64,000 nucleotides of DNA from Saccharum officinarum (taxonomy: Eukaryota; Streptophyta; Magnoliopsida; Poales; Poaceae): NCBI GenBank assembly GCA_020631735.1, contig CM036162.1, positions 87,927,852 to 87,991,851 of the forward strand. Direction: 5' to 3'. The first letter of the stretch is position 1, and the number at the start of each line of letters is the position of its first letter. The position numbers and the translations under genes are program-made. The notes beneath the pieces are model-generated. The model was not told the DNA's origin. It did no database searches and saw only the letters and a program-made list of their open reading frames with translations. Shown piece by piece: positions 34,385 to 45,509 of the stretch.

Positions 34385-34830
34385 GCAAAACGCGACATGA
34401 CCGGACGCGCCGGTCAAGTGTAACGGTCGGAAACTGAAAGTTAGTGCTGAGTGACCGAACGCGCCGGTCTGAGATGACCGTACGCGCCGATCAAGGATGA
34501 CTGGACGCGCCGATCAGGGATGACCGGACGCGTCCGATCAGCAAGAACCTTACTGGAAACTGATCTGATGCTCGACCGCGTCCGATCATAGATGATCGGA
34601 CGCGTCAGGTCAACTTGGGACCTTACTGGAACGTGACCGGACGCGCCGATCACTTCACAGTCACGTCCGATTACACTGTTTACCCTCTAGAACACGTGTC
34701 AGACTGACCACCGCGTCTGGTCCTCTCAAGGACCGCGTCCGGTCGATCAGTTAACGACGCAGTGACTTGTTAGAACTGACCGGACGCGTCCGGTCATGAC
34801 AGACACCGCGTCCGGTCACAGGTAAACTGC
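34385..34830. repeat. TGACCGGACGCG palindromic array in the Copia B LTR
   Basis: More than ten copies or variants of GACCGGACGCG and its complement, placed directly upstream of the TATA box as in Copia A. Confidence 0.85.
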
Positions 34831-35257
34831 TCAAACGACTTCTAAACGCGACGCAACTTGAACCAAGTTGCTTCCAACTGAACTTTGAGCTTTTCTAGAG
34901 CTACCTAGTGCTAAGTTTGACAAGTGTGCACCACACCTAAACAAAAGACTCACCTAGGTCAAGCTACTCGCTCATGCCCCCCTTTATAGTACGGTCAAAG
35001 GAAGAAACAAAGATCATAACGACTATTCCGAGTGTAACTCAACACCTTGACATCCGGAACTAACCGTCCTTAATCTTGTCATTGATCCTTTGAAAATCGA
35101 AACGATTTCCATCAAGGGACATGAATACCATAGTGCCCAAAGCAGTTATCAACTCTATGACCTAACTTACCACTATTTCTGTAAAACACACGTTAGTCAT
35201 GGTAATAATGTGTTGTCATCAATTGCCGAAACCAACACCGGGGCCTAGATGCTTTCA

Positions 35258-36433
35258 ATGTCAATTGCCGATGCTTCGTGCTGAGGTCATGTGAAGAACA
35301 AGTATGTGGCCCGACAACTCTTGTGATATTCTACTTTTCGGAGACCTTTTGCTTCCTTGCACAAACCCTCCATGGACAGCGTTCCTTATCACACACAACC
35401 GTGTAACGCCGCTCCACATAGGAATGCAGGACCTTGTACGGTCTCTTGCGTATCACTGTAAACACCTGCAACCACCTCTTCAATGCAGGGAGGTCATTGA
35501 AAACCCTCGCCTTCTCTATCTCCATACTAGGACCAGCCTCTGGAGCTTCCTGCAGCTCATCTTCACGTCCTTCGGCACACGCTTAATCTGAATGAGTAAG
35601 ATCAATGAACTCATGAACCATAGGATCACGGCGGCCGGGAAAAATACGCCTCAGCATCTCAACGTCACTCTCTGTGAGCTCTCCAATGGGACGATCATCG
35701 TCAGAATCAACAGCCCTTGCGATCTCATATGGCTTTGAATCATTCATAATTTCAACACTATTGGAGGCACAGATTCCATCTCCAATGTGGTCGTGAGCAT
35801 CAGCAGGAGGAGCGCCCTCATTATCGGGAACGTCTCCTGCAACATAGCCACAAATAAGAGGAGATGATAAGAGTGGATGAAAAGAAGTGACTTAAGTTAC
35901 AAAGATAAAATGATACCTAATTGACACTTACTCGGATGATTTTGTGTCAAAGGGATCTCCTGAGGAGAATGTGCCACATCATTGGGGGCAGATTGCGCAT
36001 CAGGAACGGTAAGCGGAACCTCCGCATCCACATCACGTTCCGAGACGGGAGGTTCAAAGTATGCCTGCTCACCCATTGGCAGGGACAACCCAAGAGGGAT
36101 GGGATCAACGAGCACCCGATGCACAACCACGTCCAAACTTTAGAATTGGCTTTTCATAGCCGATCTCACATAGTTGTCCCACTGATCTGCACACCCTATT
36201 GGGATCATCTTCCTTAGCATGTTGGGAGGGAAACTTAGGTGAAGTACACCCTCAACTATGATGCCATCATCTCCATAGCACTGTACCTCCTCACGAGCCC
36301 TTACAGTCAACTGACTAAATGATGGCTTCTCATTGAATAGCACAGGCACACTTTGCATGTCAACAAACTCAACATATCCATAGCGATCTCGTTCCACAGT
36401 TCCTCCATGATATATGCTCACTAGGTTGTCCAT
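35258..36433 (-). pseudogene. MULE-1 transposase, N-terminal part
   Basis: ATG 36433 opens MDNLVSIYHGG; exon to 35933, a 96-nt GT-AG intron (35837-35932), then an exon with the acidic SDDDRPIGELTESDVEML segment and the start of the MuDR-type DNA-binding domain (RVFNDLPALKRWLQVF, CPWRVCARKQK). The gene stops at the Copia B LTR, 12 residues after the zinc-binding region. TAG at 36140 and another stop near 35583 are in frame. The exon structure is identical to MULE-2. Confidence 0.85.
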
Positions 36434-36964
36434 CTAGTTCCAAAACATAACGAAGCACAATTGCTTTACTCCAATATACATAATAAGTAAATACTAAGTA
36501 CTACTAACTACTAAGTATTCATAACTAATAACTACTACTAACTGCACAGTACTACTAACTAACTATGTCAAGTAACTATCTATGTAACTAACTATATAAC
36601 TATTTAACTAACTAAATAACTAAGTACCTATATAAAGTATCCATCAATCTACATATCTATCTAAACATCTTTCTTCAAATCTTAATTTATAATACACTAA
36701 CTAACTAGCTACCTAACTAACTAACTATTGTTAAGTAAGAACAACAAAGTATTTTACCTTGTAGGAGAAGTGGAGATGCCGGCGCTTGGCAATGGAGGAA
36801 CGGGCAGCAGCGCGCGGACGGCCGGGCGGCGGCGCGCGGGAGGCCGGGCGGCGGCGCGCGGGCAGGCCGGCGACCGGCGGCGGCGTGCGGGCGGGCGGCC
36901 GTGTGGGCAACGGAGAAGGAAGAAAGAAAGAGAAGAAGGAAGAGAGAAAGAAGAAATAAGGATA

Positions 36965-37411
36965 CATTTTTACTGGGGGCATGACGCCAAGATCCATGGC
37001 GCCATGCTCCCTGCCACGTCAGCGCCCCGACGGCAGGGTCATGGCGCCAGTGACCATGGCGTCATGACGTTATATCTTGGCGCCAACGACTATGGCGCCA
37101 AGATAAGGATCTATTTTTGAAATCTTTCCGCAAGGGGCATATTTGAGAGAATCTTTTAAAAAAGGGCTAAAAAACAAAAAAAAGACCACCAATGGTGACG
37201 GCGCCAAGGTGCTGTCACGTCAGCGCCAGCTCAGCGTCGTCGGCCAAGTGGCATGGGGGCTTGGCGCCAATGTTAACGGCGCCAAGCTGTGTTACCTTAG
37301 CGCCAGCGTGGATGGCGCCAAGCCCTGGATCTATTTTCTGATATCTTTCCGTCAGGAGCCTATTTAAGAAAATCTTTTGAAAAAAAAAGGCTAAAAAATA
37401 AAAAAAGACTG
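36965..37411. repeat. MULE-1 terminus: two GGCGCC-rich terminal modules in tandem
   Basis: Module 1 (about 36965-37186) and module 2 (about 37195-37409) each contain several TTGGCGCCAA-type palindromes, ATCTTTCCG, GAGAATCTTTT-like words and an A-rich AAAAAAGAC end. They match both ends of MULE-2. A doubled terminus suggests either a nested short derivative or an extended end. Confidence 0.7.
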
Positions 37412-37723
37412 ACGTAAACTGCACTGAAAGCGCTACGCATGTTGTGGTTGTGGTGATGAACCGATTCGATCGCCTTTGAAAAAGGCCTGAGCTGTCGGAG
37501 AAGGACCGACCATCGCATGTGCTTACCAGGACTCCGGCTCCGGCCCAGAGGTCGCAACTCGCGAGTACGTATATATGATGCTTTACGATGGAGCCTGGTG
37601 CGCCTTCTTCCTGCGCGTAGTTTCGTGTGAGGCTCTCCCGGACATGCAGCATGCGTTACGCTTGCGCACCGTGCCGTGCGTCGTCTGTCGCAGACTTGCA
37701 GTTGGGCACCAGGGAAACATTAT

Positions 37724-37966
37724 GGCCTTGTTCACTTCTCATCCCAACCCAAAATATTTTTTCTTCTACTCATCACATCAAATCTTTCGACACATGTATG
37801 GAGCATTAAATGTATGTAAAAAAGATAACTAATTGCATAGTTTGTCTGTAAATATCGGGACGAATCTTTTGAACCTAGTTAGTCCATAATTAGACAAATT
37901 TTGTCAAATAATAACGAAAGATGCTATAGTAATTTTTCACCTACTTTTCGCGAAGTGAACACACCC
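37724..37966. mobile_element. MITE (GGCCTTGTTCACTTC type)
   Basis: 243 bp with imperfect terminal inverted repeats GGCCTTGTTCACTTC and GAAGTGAACACACCC, flanked by TAT on both sides. Internal words (GGAGCATTAAATGTA, GACGAATCTTTTGA) match the abundant grass PIF/Harbinger-type MITE. Confidence 0.8.
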
Positions 37967-40096
37967 TATATGACTGGCTGGTCCTCTCAGACTCTCGATC
38001 AGTGCGTGCATTTACGACGCGGTGGGTACGCATCGCGTCAAAAATGAATACTCGACTACGCACCGGCCTAGACATGTACAACAGGCGGCAGTGCGGTACT
38101 CCGACTCCGTAGAAACACCGACCGGCCGGGAGACGGACGGACTCACGGACACCGAGAGGTGGTTACTACTGGACTCAGTGTTCTGATGCCTGGTGCAGGG
38201 CGTAAATGCCCAGCCGGGTACTTGGGTTGGGACTGCTATAGCTTTGGTGGTGGCTCGTGGCACGGTCTGAGGAGGTGAGTGAAAAATACAACCCCACGCT
38301 GCTGATCCTCTGTCGAAAATATGCGAACCGAATGCATGCACCGAGCGGGCAGCATATCCCTTGCTTCCGACGCGGGCACAGGCGCGGCACATGCATTCGT
38401 CGCTGCAACCGCACGGCACCCAAACGATACGAGAGATCCCCGCACGGCCTACGGTGCCAGTACTGTGGAGCCCCGCCACGTCGCGGTCTCGGGGCGCCCT
38501 CCGTGTCCTCGCCCCCCGCACGCACGGTACATGCAGGCACGCAGCAGCTAGTACCCCTGCTGCTACACCTAGGCGCCGATCCGACGACGTGCGGCGCTCG
38601 GTGGTCGCCCGCCTAGCTATCAGCTAGTACTACCACGCAGTAGTACCACTCGTACGACGCACTCTCACTCAAGGTAGCCGGCACGTCGTGGTCCTCTCCC
38701 CCGGCACATGCGCGCACGATGGATGGCACGCCCACCCGCCCGCTTTGCCTGCTTCTCCCTCGCATCGCCGTGCCCACTCTCGGTCGCATCCGCTGATCCG
38801 TGGACGCGGAGCAAAGCTACTCCTAGGAAGCAGGGCAGGGGGAGGATAACGAACCGCACCCACCAAACCAAAGCAGATGCTGCGCAAGCGCAAGCGCGGG
38901 GCGTGGGATATTTTTGTTTACGGAGCGGAGCCCTCGTGACGGGATCCCTCCGGGTCATCGTAATCCCATCCACGTATTAGCGTAATTTTTCTGGCTGTGG
39001 TGTGGCACCAACCATGCATCGCATACCCTAAATAAACTGCTATTATATGAAAACCCTAAATAAACTGCGGTGTGGCATGTGCGCGCGGTTGGAGAGATGG
39101 ATTGATATGCGTGCAGCGGACTTTAATTTACTCCCAAGCCGTATATGATACTGTACGTGCGTCGTCACGTATGCGTATCAGTGCGAGGAGAGGAGTGTTG
39201 GGCTGGGCTGGGTAATTGGGTTGGCCTGCCCTGGCTGTCTACAACAGGGCCAGTCAGAACGGTGCAAGACGGGCAACGGGCGGCTTTTATGACCCGCCGC
39301 GCGCATTGCTTCTTTGCCTCCTCTGGACCCGTCACGACTCAGGAATCAGCATCCTTGCCTCCTTGGCTGTACTGTGCACCAGGAGGTACGAGAGCGCAGT
39401 TTTTAGTTTTTACCGTTCACCAATCGACTGATCGATGTATAAAGAGTGTACTACTCTCCTAGTTTTACCATTTTTTCCGTGAAAATCATCTGTCCTTCAA
39501 TTTCAATGTTTTCTCCTTAACTTTCTTCTTCACAATAAATAGCGTGTAAGGATGAAAATTTTTTCTTCCACAGCTTAATTTTAGTTATTGTCAACTTATG
39601 TTTATACTGGATTTATACTCAATCTTTTACTAGTGTTATAGTGATTACTTTAATATGGTTTTTAGGTAGAATTAGTACTGTACTAAAGATCCGGGTGTAA
39701 ATCCTCTCTCCCACACACCAAATTTAGTTACTCACAACTTGTATTGGATTTACGCTTGAGTTCTATTAGAGTTACGATTGATTACTTTGATGTAATTTTG
39801 TAGATATAATTGGTGCTGCGGTGAATGAGTATCTTTAATCCTGATATGCAACTCTTCTAAAACACCCAAATTTCTTCTTTTAACACGCTCACAAAAATCA
39901 AGGGTATAAGAGAAGTTTTTCACCCGAAAACAATATTTTGATGCGAATAACTTTAACCTTATTTTCTGGTTCAAAGTCAAAGATGTCGCTTTAGTGGCCG
40001 TGGAGTGTGGCAACGCCCGTGTTTAGTTCCCGATTCAGGCGTCCCGAGTTGGAATAGTGACCATTAAATGCGCACTGTAGCATTTCGTTTGTATTT

Positions 40097-40338
40097 GGGC
40101 ACCGTTTAGATGCCAAAAATTATGCTAAAATTTTCAGATTTCCCGTCACATCGAATCTTTAAACGCATGCATGAAGCATTAAATATAGATAAAAATAAAA
40201 CTAATTACACAGTTTAGACGAAATGGACGAGACAAATCTTTTAAGCCTAATTAGACTATGATTGGACAATATTTGTCAAATAACAACGAAACTGCTACAG
40301 TAGCGTTTCTCCAAAAATTTTGCCAACTAAACAGCCCC
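40097..40338. mobile_element. MITE, second copy of the GGCCTTGTTTAGTT family
   Basis: GGGCACCGTTTAG at the left and CCAACTAAACAGCCCC at the right, with the same internal landmarks (CACATCGAATCTTT, GAAGCATTAAATATAGAT, CTACAGTAGCG). Confidence 0.8.
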
Positions 40339-40340
40339 TT

Positions 40341-40532
40341 GGTAAAAATTGTCCAAACTTTGACTAATTAGGCTCAAAATGTTCGTCTCGCAAAGTACAA
40401 CAAAACTGTGTAATTAGTTTTTAATTTCATTTATATTTAGTACTCCATATATATGCCGATATTTTGATATAATGAGAATCTTCTTTTTGCATAGTGGAAT
40501 TTGAGAGTAGAATTTGGGAACTAAACAAGGGC
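40341..40532. mobile_element. MITE, inverted and partly decayed third copy
   Basis: Reverse-orientation words (TAATTAGGCTCAAAATGTTCGTCTCG, split by a few changes) and a right end GGGAACTAAACAAGGGC. It abuts the previous copy, forming an inverted pair. Confidence 0.6.
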
Positions 40533-40787
40533 AACGAAACCTTGTTATAGCGTCTGGCTAGGTAGCACTGCGTCCTTTACTGCCAACTAATTCTCTTAGC
40601 CCTAAGCCTAACAATCGAGCAGGTACCTGTGTCTCATCTCACATTCTCTTCGTCTAGTACAGTATCCCTCAGTACAGATAAAAAGAGTCATTTAGGATAA
40701 TATTTAGCATACCAAAGAGTAATTAATTATGGTGTTTTTTTTTTCTAATTGCACTTATTAAATAGGGCTGCAGGCATTCCCCTTACC

Positions 40788-41040
40788 CGTCTTTTTTGGT
40801 TTTTAGCCCTTTTTCGAAAGATTCTCTCATATATGCCCATTGCGGAAAGATTTCAAAAAATAAACTCTTATCTTGGCGCCATAGTCGTCGGCGCCAAGAT
40901 ATAACGGCATGGCGCCAGGGTCACTGGCGCCAAGACCCTGCCGTCGTGGCGCTGACATGGCAACCTGTCAAGGGTACATGGCGCCATGGATCTTGGCACC
41001 ATGCATGACGCCATGGATCTTGGCGCCATGCCCCCTGTAA
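40788..41040 (+). repeat. MULE-2 left terminal inverted repeat
   Basis: Contains at least six GGCGCC or near-GGCGCC palindromes. It is followed by a pyrimidine-rich stretch (41041-41100), a GC-rich leader (41100-41385) and a splice donor at about 41384 (ACAAG|GTAAAATAC). The intron to 41749 is built of AGTTAGTT-like repeats. Confidence 0.82.
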
Positions 41041-41749
41041 AACCGTTTCCTTCTTTCTTCTTCCTCTCTTTCTTCTTTTCTTTCTTTCTTCCATCTCCGG
41101 CTCCTGCACGCCCGCCCGCCCGCGCGCCGCCGCCGCCCGCCCGCGCGCCGCCGCCCGCCCGGACACGCGCCGCTGTCGGCCGGCCCGCGCGCCGCCGGCC
41201 CGCTCACCCGGCGCCGCCTCGGCCGGCCGCCGCCGCCGTCCGCCTGCACGTCCGGCCGGCCGCCGCCACCCGCCCGCACGCCCGATCGGCCGCAGCTGCC
41301 CGGCCGCCCTCCGCCGCCGGTGAGGCCGCGCGCTGCTGCCCGTCCCTCCATTGCCAAGCGCCGGCATCTCCGCTTCTCCTACAAGGTAAAATACTTTGTT
41401 GTTCTTACTTAACAATAGTTAGTTAGTTAGTTAGGTAGATAGTTAGTTAGTTAGTGTATTATAGATTAAGATTTGAAGAAAGATGTTTAGATAGATATGT
41501 AGATTGATGGATACTTTATATAGGTACTTAGTTATTTAGTTAGTTAAATAGTTATATAGTTAGTTACATAGATAGTTACTTGACATAGTTAGTTAGTAGT
41601 ACTATGCAGTTAGTAGTAGTTATTAGTTATGAATACTTAGTAGTTAGTAGTACTTAGTATTTACTTTTTATGTATTACAAACCTAGTACTTAGTATGTTT
41701 CATTTATATTGGAGTAAAGCAATTGTGCTTCGTTATGTTTTGGAACTAG

Positions 41750-43886
41750 ATGGACAACCTAATAAGCATATATCATGGAGGAACTATGAAACGAGATCGC
41801 TATGGATATGTTAAGTTTGTTGACATGCAAAGTGTGCCTGTGCTATTCAATGAGAAGCCATCATTTAGTGAGTTGACTGCAAGGGCTCGTGAGGAGGTAC
41901 ATTGCCATGAAGATGATGGCATCATAGTTGATGGTGTACTTCACCTAGGTTTCCCTCCCAACATGCTAAGGAAGATGATCCCAATAGGGTGTGCAGATCA
42001 GTGGGACAACTATGTGAGATCGGCTATGAAAAGCCAGTTCCAAAGTTTGGACGTGGTTGTGCATCGAGTTGTCGTTGATCCCATCCCTCTTGGGTTATTC
42101 CCGCCAATGGGTGAGCAGGCATACTTTGAACCTCCCGTCCCGGAACGTGATGTGGATGCGGAGGTTCCGCCTACCGTTCCCGATGCGCAATATGTCCCCA
42201 ATGATGTGGCACATCCTCCTTAGGAGATCCCTTTGACACAGAATCATCCGAGTAAGTGTCAATTAAGTATCGTTTTATCTTTGTAACTTAAGTCTCTTTT
42301 TTTCATCCACTTTTCTTATCATCTCGTCTTATTTGTGGCTATGTTGCAGGAGACGTTCCTGATAATGAGGGCGCTCCTCCTGCTGATGCTCAAGTCCAGA
42401 TTGGAGATGGAATCCGTGCCTCCAATAGTGTTGAAATTATGAATGATTCAGAGCCATATGAGATCGCAAGGGCTATTGATTCTGACGATGATCGTCCCGT
42501 TGGAGAGCTCACGGAGAGTGACGTTGAGATGCTAAGGCGTATTTTTCCCGGCCGCCGTAATCCTATGGTTCATGAGTTCAGTGATCTTACTCATTCAGAT
42601 CAGGCGTGTGCCGAAGAACGTGAAGATGAGCTGCGGGAAGCTCTAGAGGCTGGTCCTAGTATGGAGATAGAGAAGGGGAGGGTTTTCAATGACCTCCCTG
42701 CATTGAAGAGGTGGTTGCAGGTGTTTGCAGTGATACGCAAGAGACCGTACAAGGTCCTGTATTCCCATGTGGAGCGGCGTTACACGGTTGTGTGTGACAA
42801 GGAACGCTGTCCATGGAGGGTTTGTGCAAGGAAGCAAAAGGTCTCCAGAAAGTGGAAGATCACAAGAGTTGTCGGGGCACATACTTGTTCTTCACATGAC
42901 CTCAGCACGAAGCATCGGCAGTTGACATCTACCCTCATTACCAAGCGGTTGATGAAAGTATTATAGGGAGAGCCGAACATGAAGGTCAGGACAATTATCA
43001 AAATAGTTAATGAGGAGTATGGAGGATATGACATAACTTATGGCAAAGCCTGGAGGGCTAAGCAGCGGGCCTGGAAGATGATATATGGGGACTGGGAGGA
43101 TGGCTACGAGCAGCTTCCAGTACTTCTCAATGCAATCAAAGCAGTGAATCCAGACATGCATTATGAGTACATCCCTAGGCCAGACGCATGGAAGGATGGG
43201 AGACAGATATTCTTCCGTGCTTTCTGGTACTTCCCTCAATGTGTCGAGGCCTTTAGGCACTGCCATCCAGTCTTCTCCATTGATGGTACATTCTTGATTA
43301 GCAAGTACCGAGGCACACTTCTCATAGTCATATCGTGTGACGCAAACAACAAGCTTGTTCCTTTGGTATTTGCTTTGGTGCAGATTATCAAAATAGTTAG
43401 TGCAGATATTCGTGGAGGATTTGGATGGAGGTCACCGATTCTTCAAATATCCACGAGCAGAGGTAATTGGTTTTAAAATTTATTACTCAAATTTTTTTCT
43501 CTATTATTTTGCATCTCATAGGCGAAACTAACTGCATGTTCAATAAAATCTTTGAAATGCAGTGTTCAGAGTCCAAAGAAAACTGTGGCTTCACTAGGTG
43601 GGTCGATCCTAGACCAATCTATCCGCACGCACAGTACATCTACTACTTGCAAGACCGTATCTTCGAACTAGAAAGAGAAGTTAGCAACGGTTACAAGGAC
43701 GACGAAGCAGACGATACCAGTAGTGGTGTCGTTTCACAGGACGGACCATGCCATGATCCATATTGCACCTGCCCTAACCACAAGAACAACGGGCCTCCGC
43801 CACCACTCCCGCCACCTCCAACATCAACAATGGGAGGGTATTGTAGAGAAGGGGCTACACAGTTTGCTATGTGGTCGTACTACTAG
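41750..43886 (+). pseudogene. MULE-2 transposase joined to a GRF-type zinc-finger C terminus by internal deletion
   Basis: Exon 2 from ATG 41750 (MDNLISIYHGG), TAG 42221 where MULE-1 has CAG, intron 42252-42349. Exon 3 has the acidic ELTESDVEML segment, the MuDR DNA-binding domain (RVFNDLPALKRWLQVF, CPWRVCARKQK, GAHTC; 42680-42900), TAG 42964, and the start of the MULE transposase domain (FSIDGTFLISKYRG, first catalytic Asp, about 43280). At about 43384 the domain stops; the second Asp and Glu are missing. A different frame then gives GGHRFFKYPRAE, an intron 43463-43562, and CSESKENCGFTRWVDP, the end of a GRF-type zinc finger, a short coiled coil and a Cys/Pro-rich tail ending 43886. Confidence 0.82.
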
Positions 43887-44288
43887 ATAGAACAAATCTA
43901 TCGTGTACACATGTCATGTAATGTGCTTGTTGTTCAATCTAATTACCTAAGGCATGTTAGGTTTAGTCCAGGACATATGTGCCCTAGTTTGGTACAAGTT
44001 CTGACATGCCATGTCCTATGTTATGCGTATTGAATTATAAAATCCAGTACTTCCTTATGTTTTATGTGCACCATGAGAACTAGTTTCAGTAACTCGGTAA
44101 CATTAAACCTGATATATGACAACACTATGTAAGGTCCAAAAACTTAAAGTGCATATGAAGTACATGACAACGAAATAAATAACACAGAACATGTCCTAGG
44201 TACATGATTAACCTAAAGTACATTAGATTAAACACATTGCATATTATATCGACCACATTGTTTATGATTAAACCATACAACTAGCATA

Positions 44289-44987
44289 CTACTGAGTACA
44301 ACGAGGCCACTTTCCCTTTTTCTGGGCATCGGGATTCTCCTCCATCGCTGTCTTCGCTCGGCGCACGCGCTCAAGCTTCTTCTCCCTCTCCTCCCTACAC
44401 GCAGCAACACGCCTCCTTTCCTCCTCTTCCTTGTGCTCCTTTGCTGCTGCCTCATCTCTGCGTCTCTTCTCTAATATCTCCAGGCGCTCCGCATCCCACT
44501 CCTTCAGGCCTTGTAGAAGCCGCATGTCAGCGTCCTTGATTTCATTGTCGATCCACTACTCAAAATCACATAGTGGTGGAGGGGTCTGCAGCAAATGCAA
44601 TTGTTTCAAATCCAATTAATATGCAAAACTTCATATGACACAAATTAATTAATAAACAAAAGCAATTTCTCACAATAAATGTACTGCGGCGCTGACGCTC
44701 TGTAGGCTCCCATGCAAAATTGGAACACATCCAATATCTCTGCTTATATGTTGCCTCATCTTCGGAAATATCTACCTTGCAAGGATCGCCACAGAAGCAT
44801 ATAGGTATTGGCACACCGCTTTATGACGTACGGACTTTCGGTCATCCGTCCATAGCTACAATTCAACAAATTCTGTTCTAATATAACAAAACAAATAACA
44901 ATAAACCTTAAAACTAAGGGTTTAATATATGATGAAAAAGATCTACGCGTACCTTTGTTTTCTAGCTTTTCCACGCCTAGGCATCAT
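44289..44987 (-). pseudogene. GRF zinc-finger/coiled-coil gene, convergent to the MULE-2 transposase
   Basis: Minus strand. Exon 1 ATG 44987 MMPRRGKARKQ, donor at 44951 (AAAG|GTACGCG). Exon 2 starts near 44861 (TTGTAG|CTATGG) with YGRMTESPYV, then a GRF finger (CFCGDPCKV, YWMCSNFAW). The last exon starts near 44587 with a TPPPLCDFE segment and a charged coiled coil, ending KWPRCTQ at 44289. Relative to MULE-3, an 11-bp loss near 44815 breaks the frame between YGRMTESPYV and the finger, and TAG near 44555 replaces an expected Gln. GRF fingers bind single-stranded nucleic acid in other proteins. Its conservation in MULE-3 argues that it belongs to the transposon. Confidence 0.78.
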
Positions 44988-45254
44988 ACGGTTGTACAAT
45001 ACATACGAATTTTAAAAAGTAAATGAACAAATAACATGTGAAGTTCATAGGTTAAGAATATGACTTCATTTTACCAAATCGATTCGAAAATAAATAAGGA
45101 AGGGTGAGAGGATACCTAGCTCTCGAAAATCGACGAATAAAATCCAACTTTTCACGGTCCAATAGGTCGATTGAAGAGGTTGACCGAAGTGTACAAAGAA
45201 AAACCCGAAGAGAAGGAGAAAGAAAACGAGAATGACGTAGGTTCGGATGAAGGG

Positions 45255-45509
45255 GCTGGCTATAACGTGGGCTCTTGGCGCCAAGATCCATGGCGCCAAG
45301 GCATGGCGTTAATGACGATCGCACCAAGCTCCCTGCCACGTCAGCGCCACGACGGCAGGGTCTTGGCGCCATTGACCATGGCGCCATACCGTTATATCTT
45401 GGCGCCGACGACTATGACGCCAAGATAAGGGTCTATTTTTTAAAATCTTTCCGCAAGGGGTATATTTGAGAGAATCTTTCGAAAAAAGGGATAAAAAACA
45501 AAAAAGACG
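45255..45509 (-). repeat. MULE-2 right terminal inverted repeat
   Basis: The reverse complement aligns with 40788-41040 over about 200 bp. It lies about 270 bases upstream of the ATG of the minus-strand gene and probably carries its promoter. Bases 44988-45254 between them hold a leader but no ORF. Confidence 0.82.

Larger units (their letters stand above)
8766..35257 (-). mobile_element. Copia B: Sirevirus-like Copia element with a third ORF, split by a nested Gypsy element
   Basis: Reading the minus strand from 35257: 5' LTR, PBS, gag, pol interrupted by the Gypsy element at 13590-29004, end of RNase H at 12586, a 1.7-kb spacer with a promoter-like module, and a third ORF cut at 8766 by Copia A. 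The 3' LTR is not in the window. The 5' LTR abuts MULE-1 sequence at 35258, so Copia B inserted into a MULE transposase gene. Without the Gypsy insertion about 11 kb is visible. The third ORF could instead belong to another element that Copia B joins, but no LTR or PBS boundary is visible between 12586 and 10902, and strand and order fit an env-like position. Confidence 0.78.
33638..35257 (-). repeat. 5' LTR of Copia B, 1620 bp
   Basis: On minus it starts TGAAAGCATC at 35257 and ends GATCCTTTCA at 33638, giving the same TGAAAG/CTTTCA ends as Copia A though the interiors are largely different. It has a palindromic array (34385-34830) and a TATA box (34339). The PBS follows at once and MULE-1 coding sequence abuts the outer end. 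Confidence 0.92.
35258..37411 (-). mobile_element. MULE-1: Mutator-like transposon, 5' part, gene on minus
   Basis: It is an inverted copy of 40788-42930 (MULE-2): GGCGCC-rich terminus, leader with a splice donor (CTACAAG|GTAAAATAC), an intron full of AGTTAGTT-type repeats, and the start of a transposase gene. Copia B cuts it at 35258 within the DNA-binding domain; the rest lies left of the window. Confidence 0.85.
37412..40787. other. Spacer between the two inverted MULEs
   Basis: 38000-38980 is GC-rich with overlapping open frames on both strands, none with a recognisable domain or consistent gene structure. 39000-40090 is AT-rich. Apart from three MITEs I see no supported gene. Confidence 0.5.
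40788..45509 (+). mobile_element. MULE-2: Mutator-like transposon with two convergent genes
   Basis: Inverted termini of about 200-250 bp (40788-41040 and 45255-45509) align: CGTCTTTTTTG, GAAAGATTCTCTCA, GCGGAAAGATTT, ATCTTGGCG, GGCGCCAAGATATAACGG. Inside are a transposase gene on plus and a GRF-finger gene on minus, meeting tail to tail. This resembles the long ends and convergent mudrA/mudrB layout of MuDR. No matching 9-bp target duplication was found at these edges, so exact ends are uncertain. The element is dead: large internal deletion and stops. Confidence 0.82.

Noticed and set aside
38012..38980. Several overlapping frames on both strands in a GC-rich patch
   Set aside because: Equal coding potential on both strands, no conserved motif and no splice logic; GC-rich DNA keeps frames open by chance.
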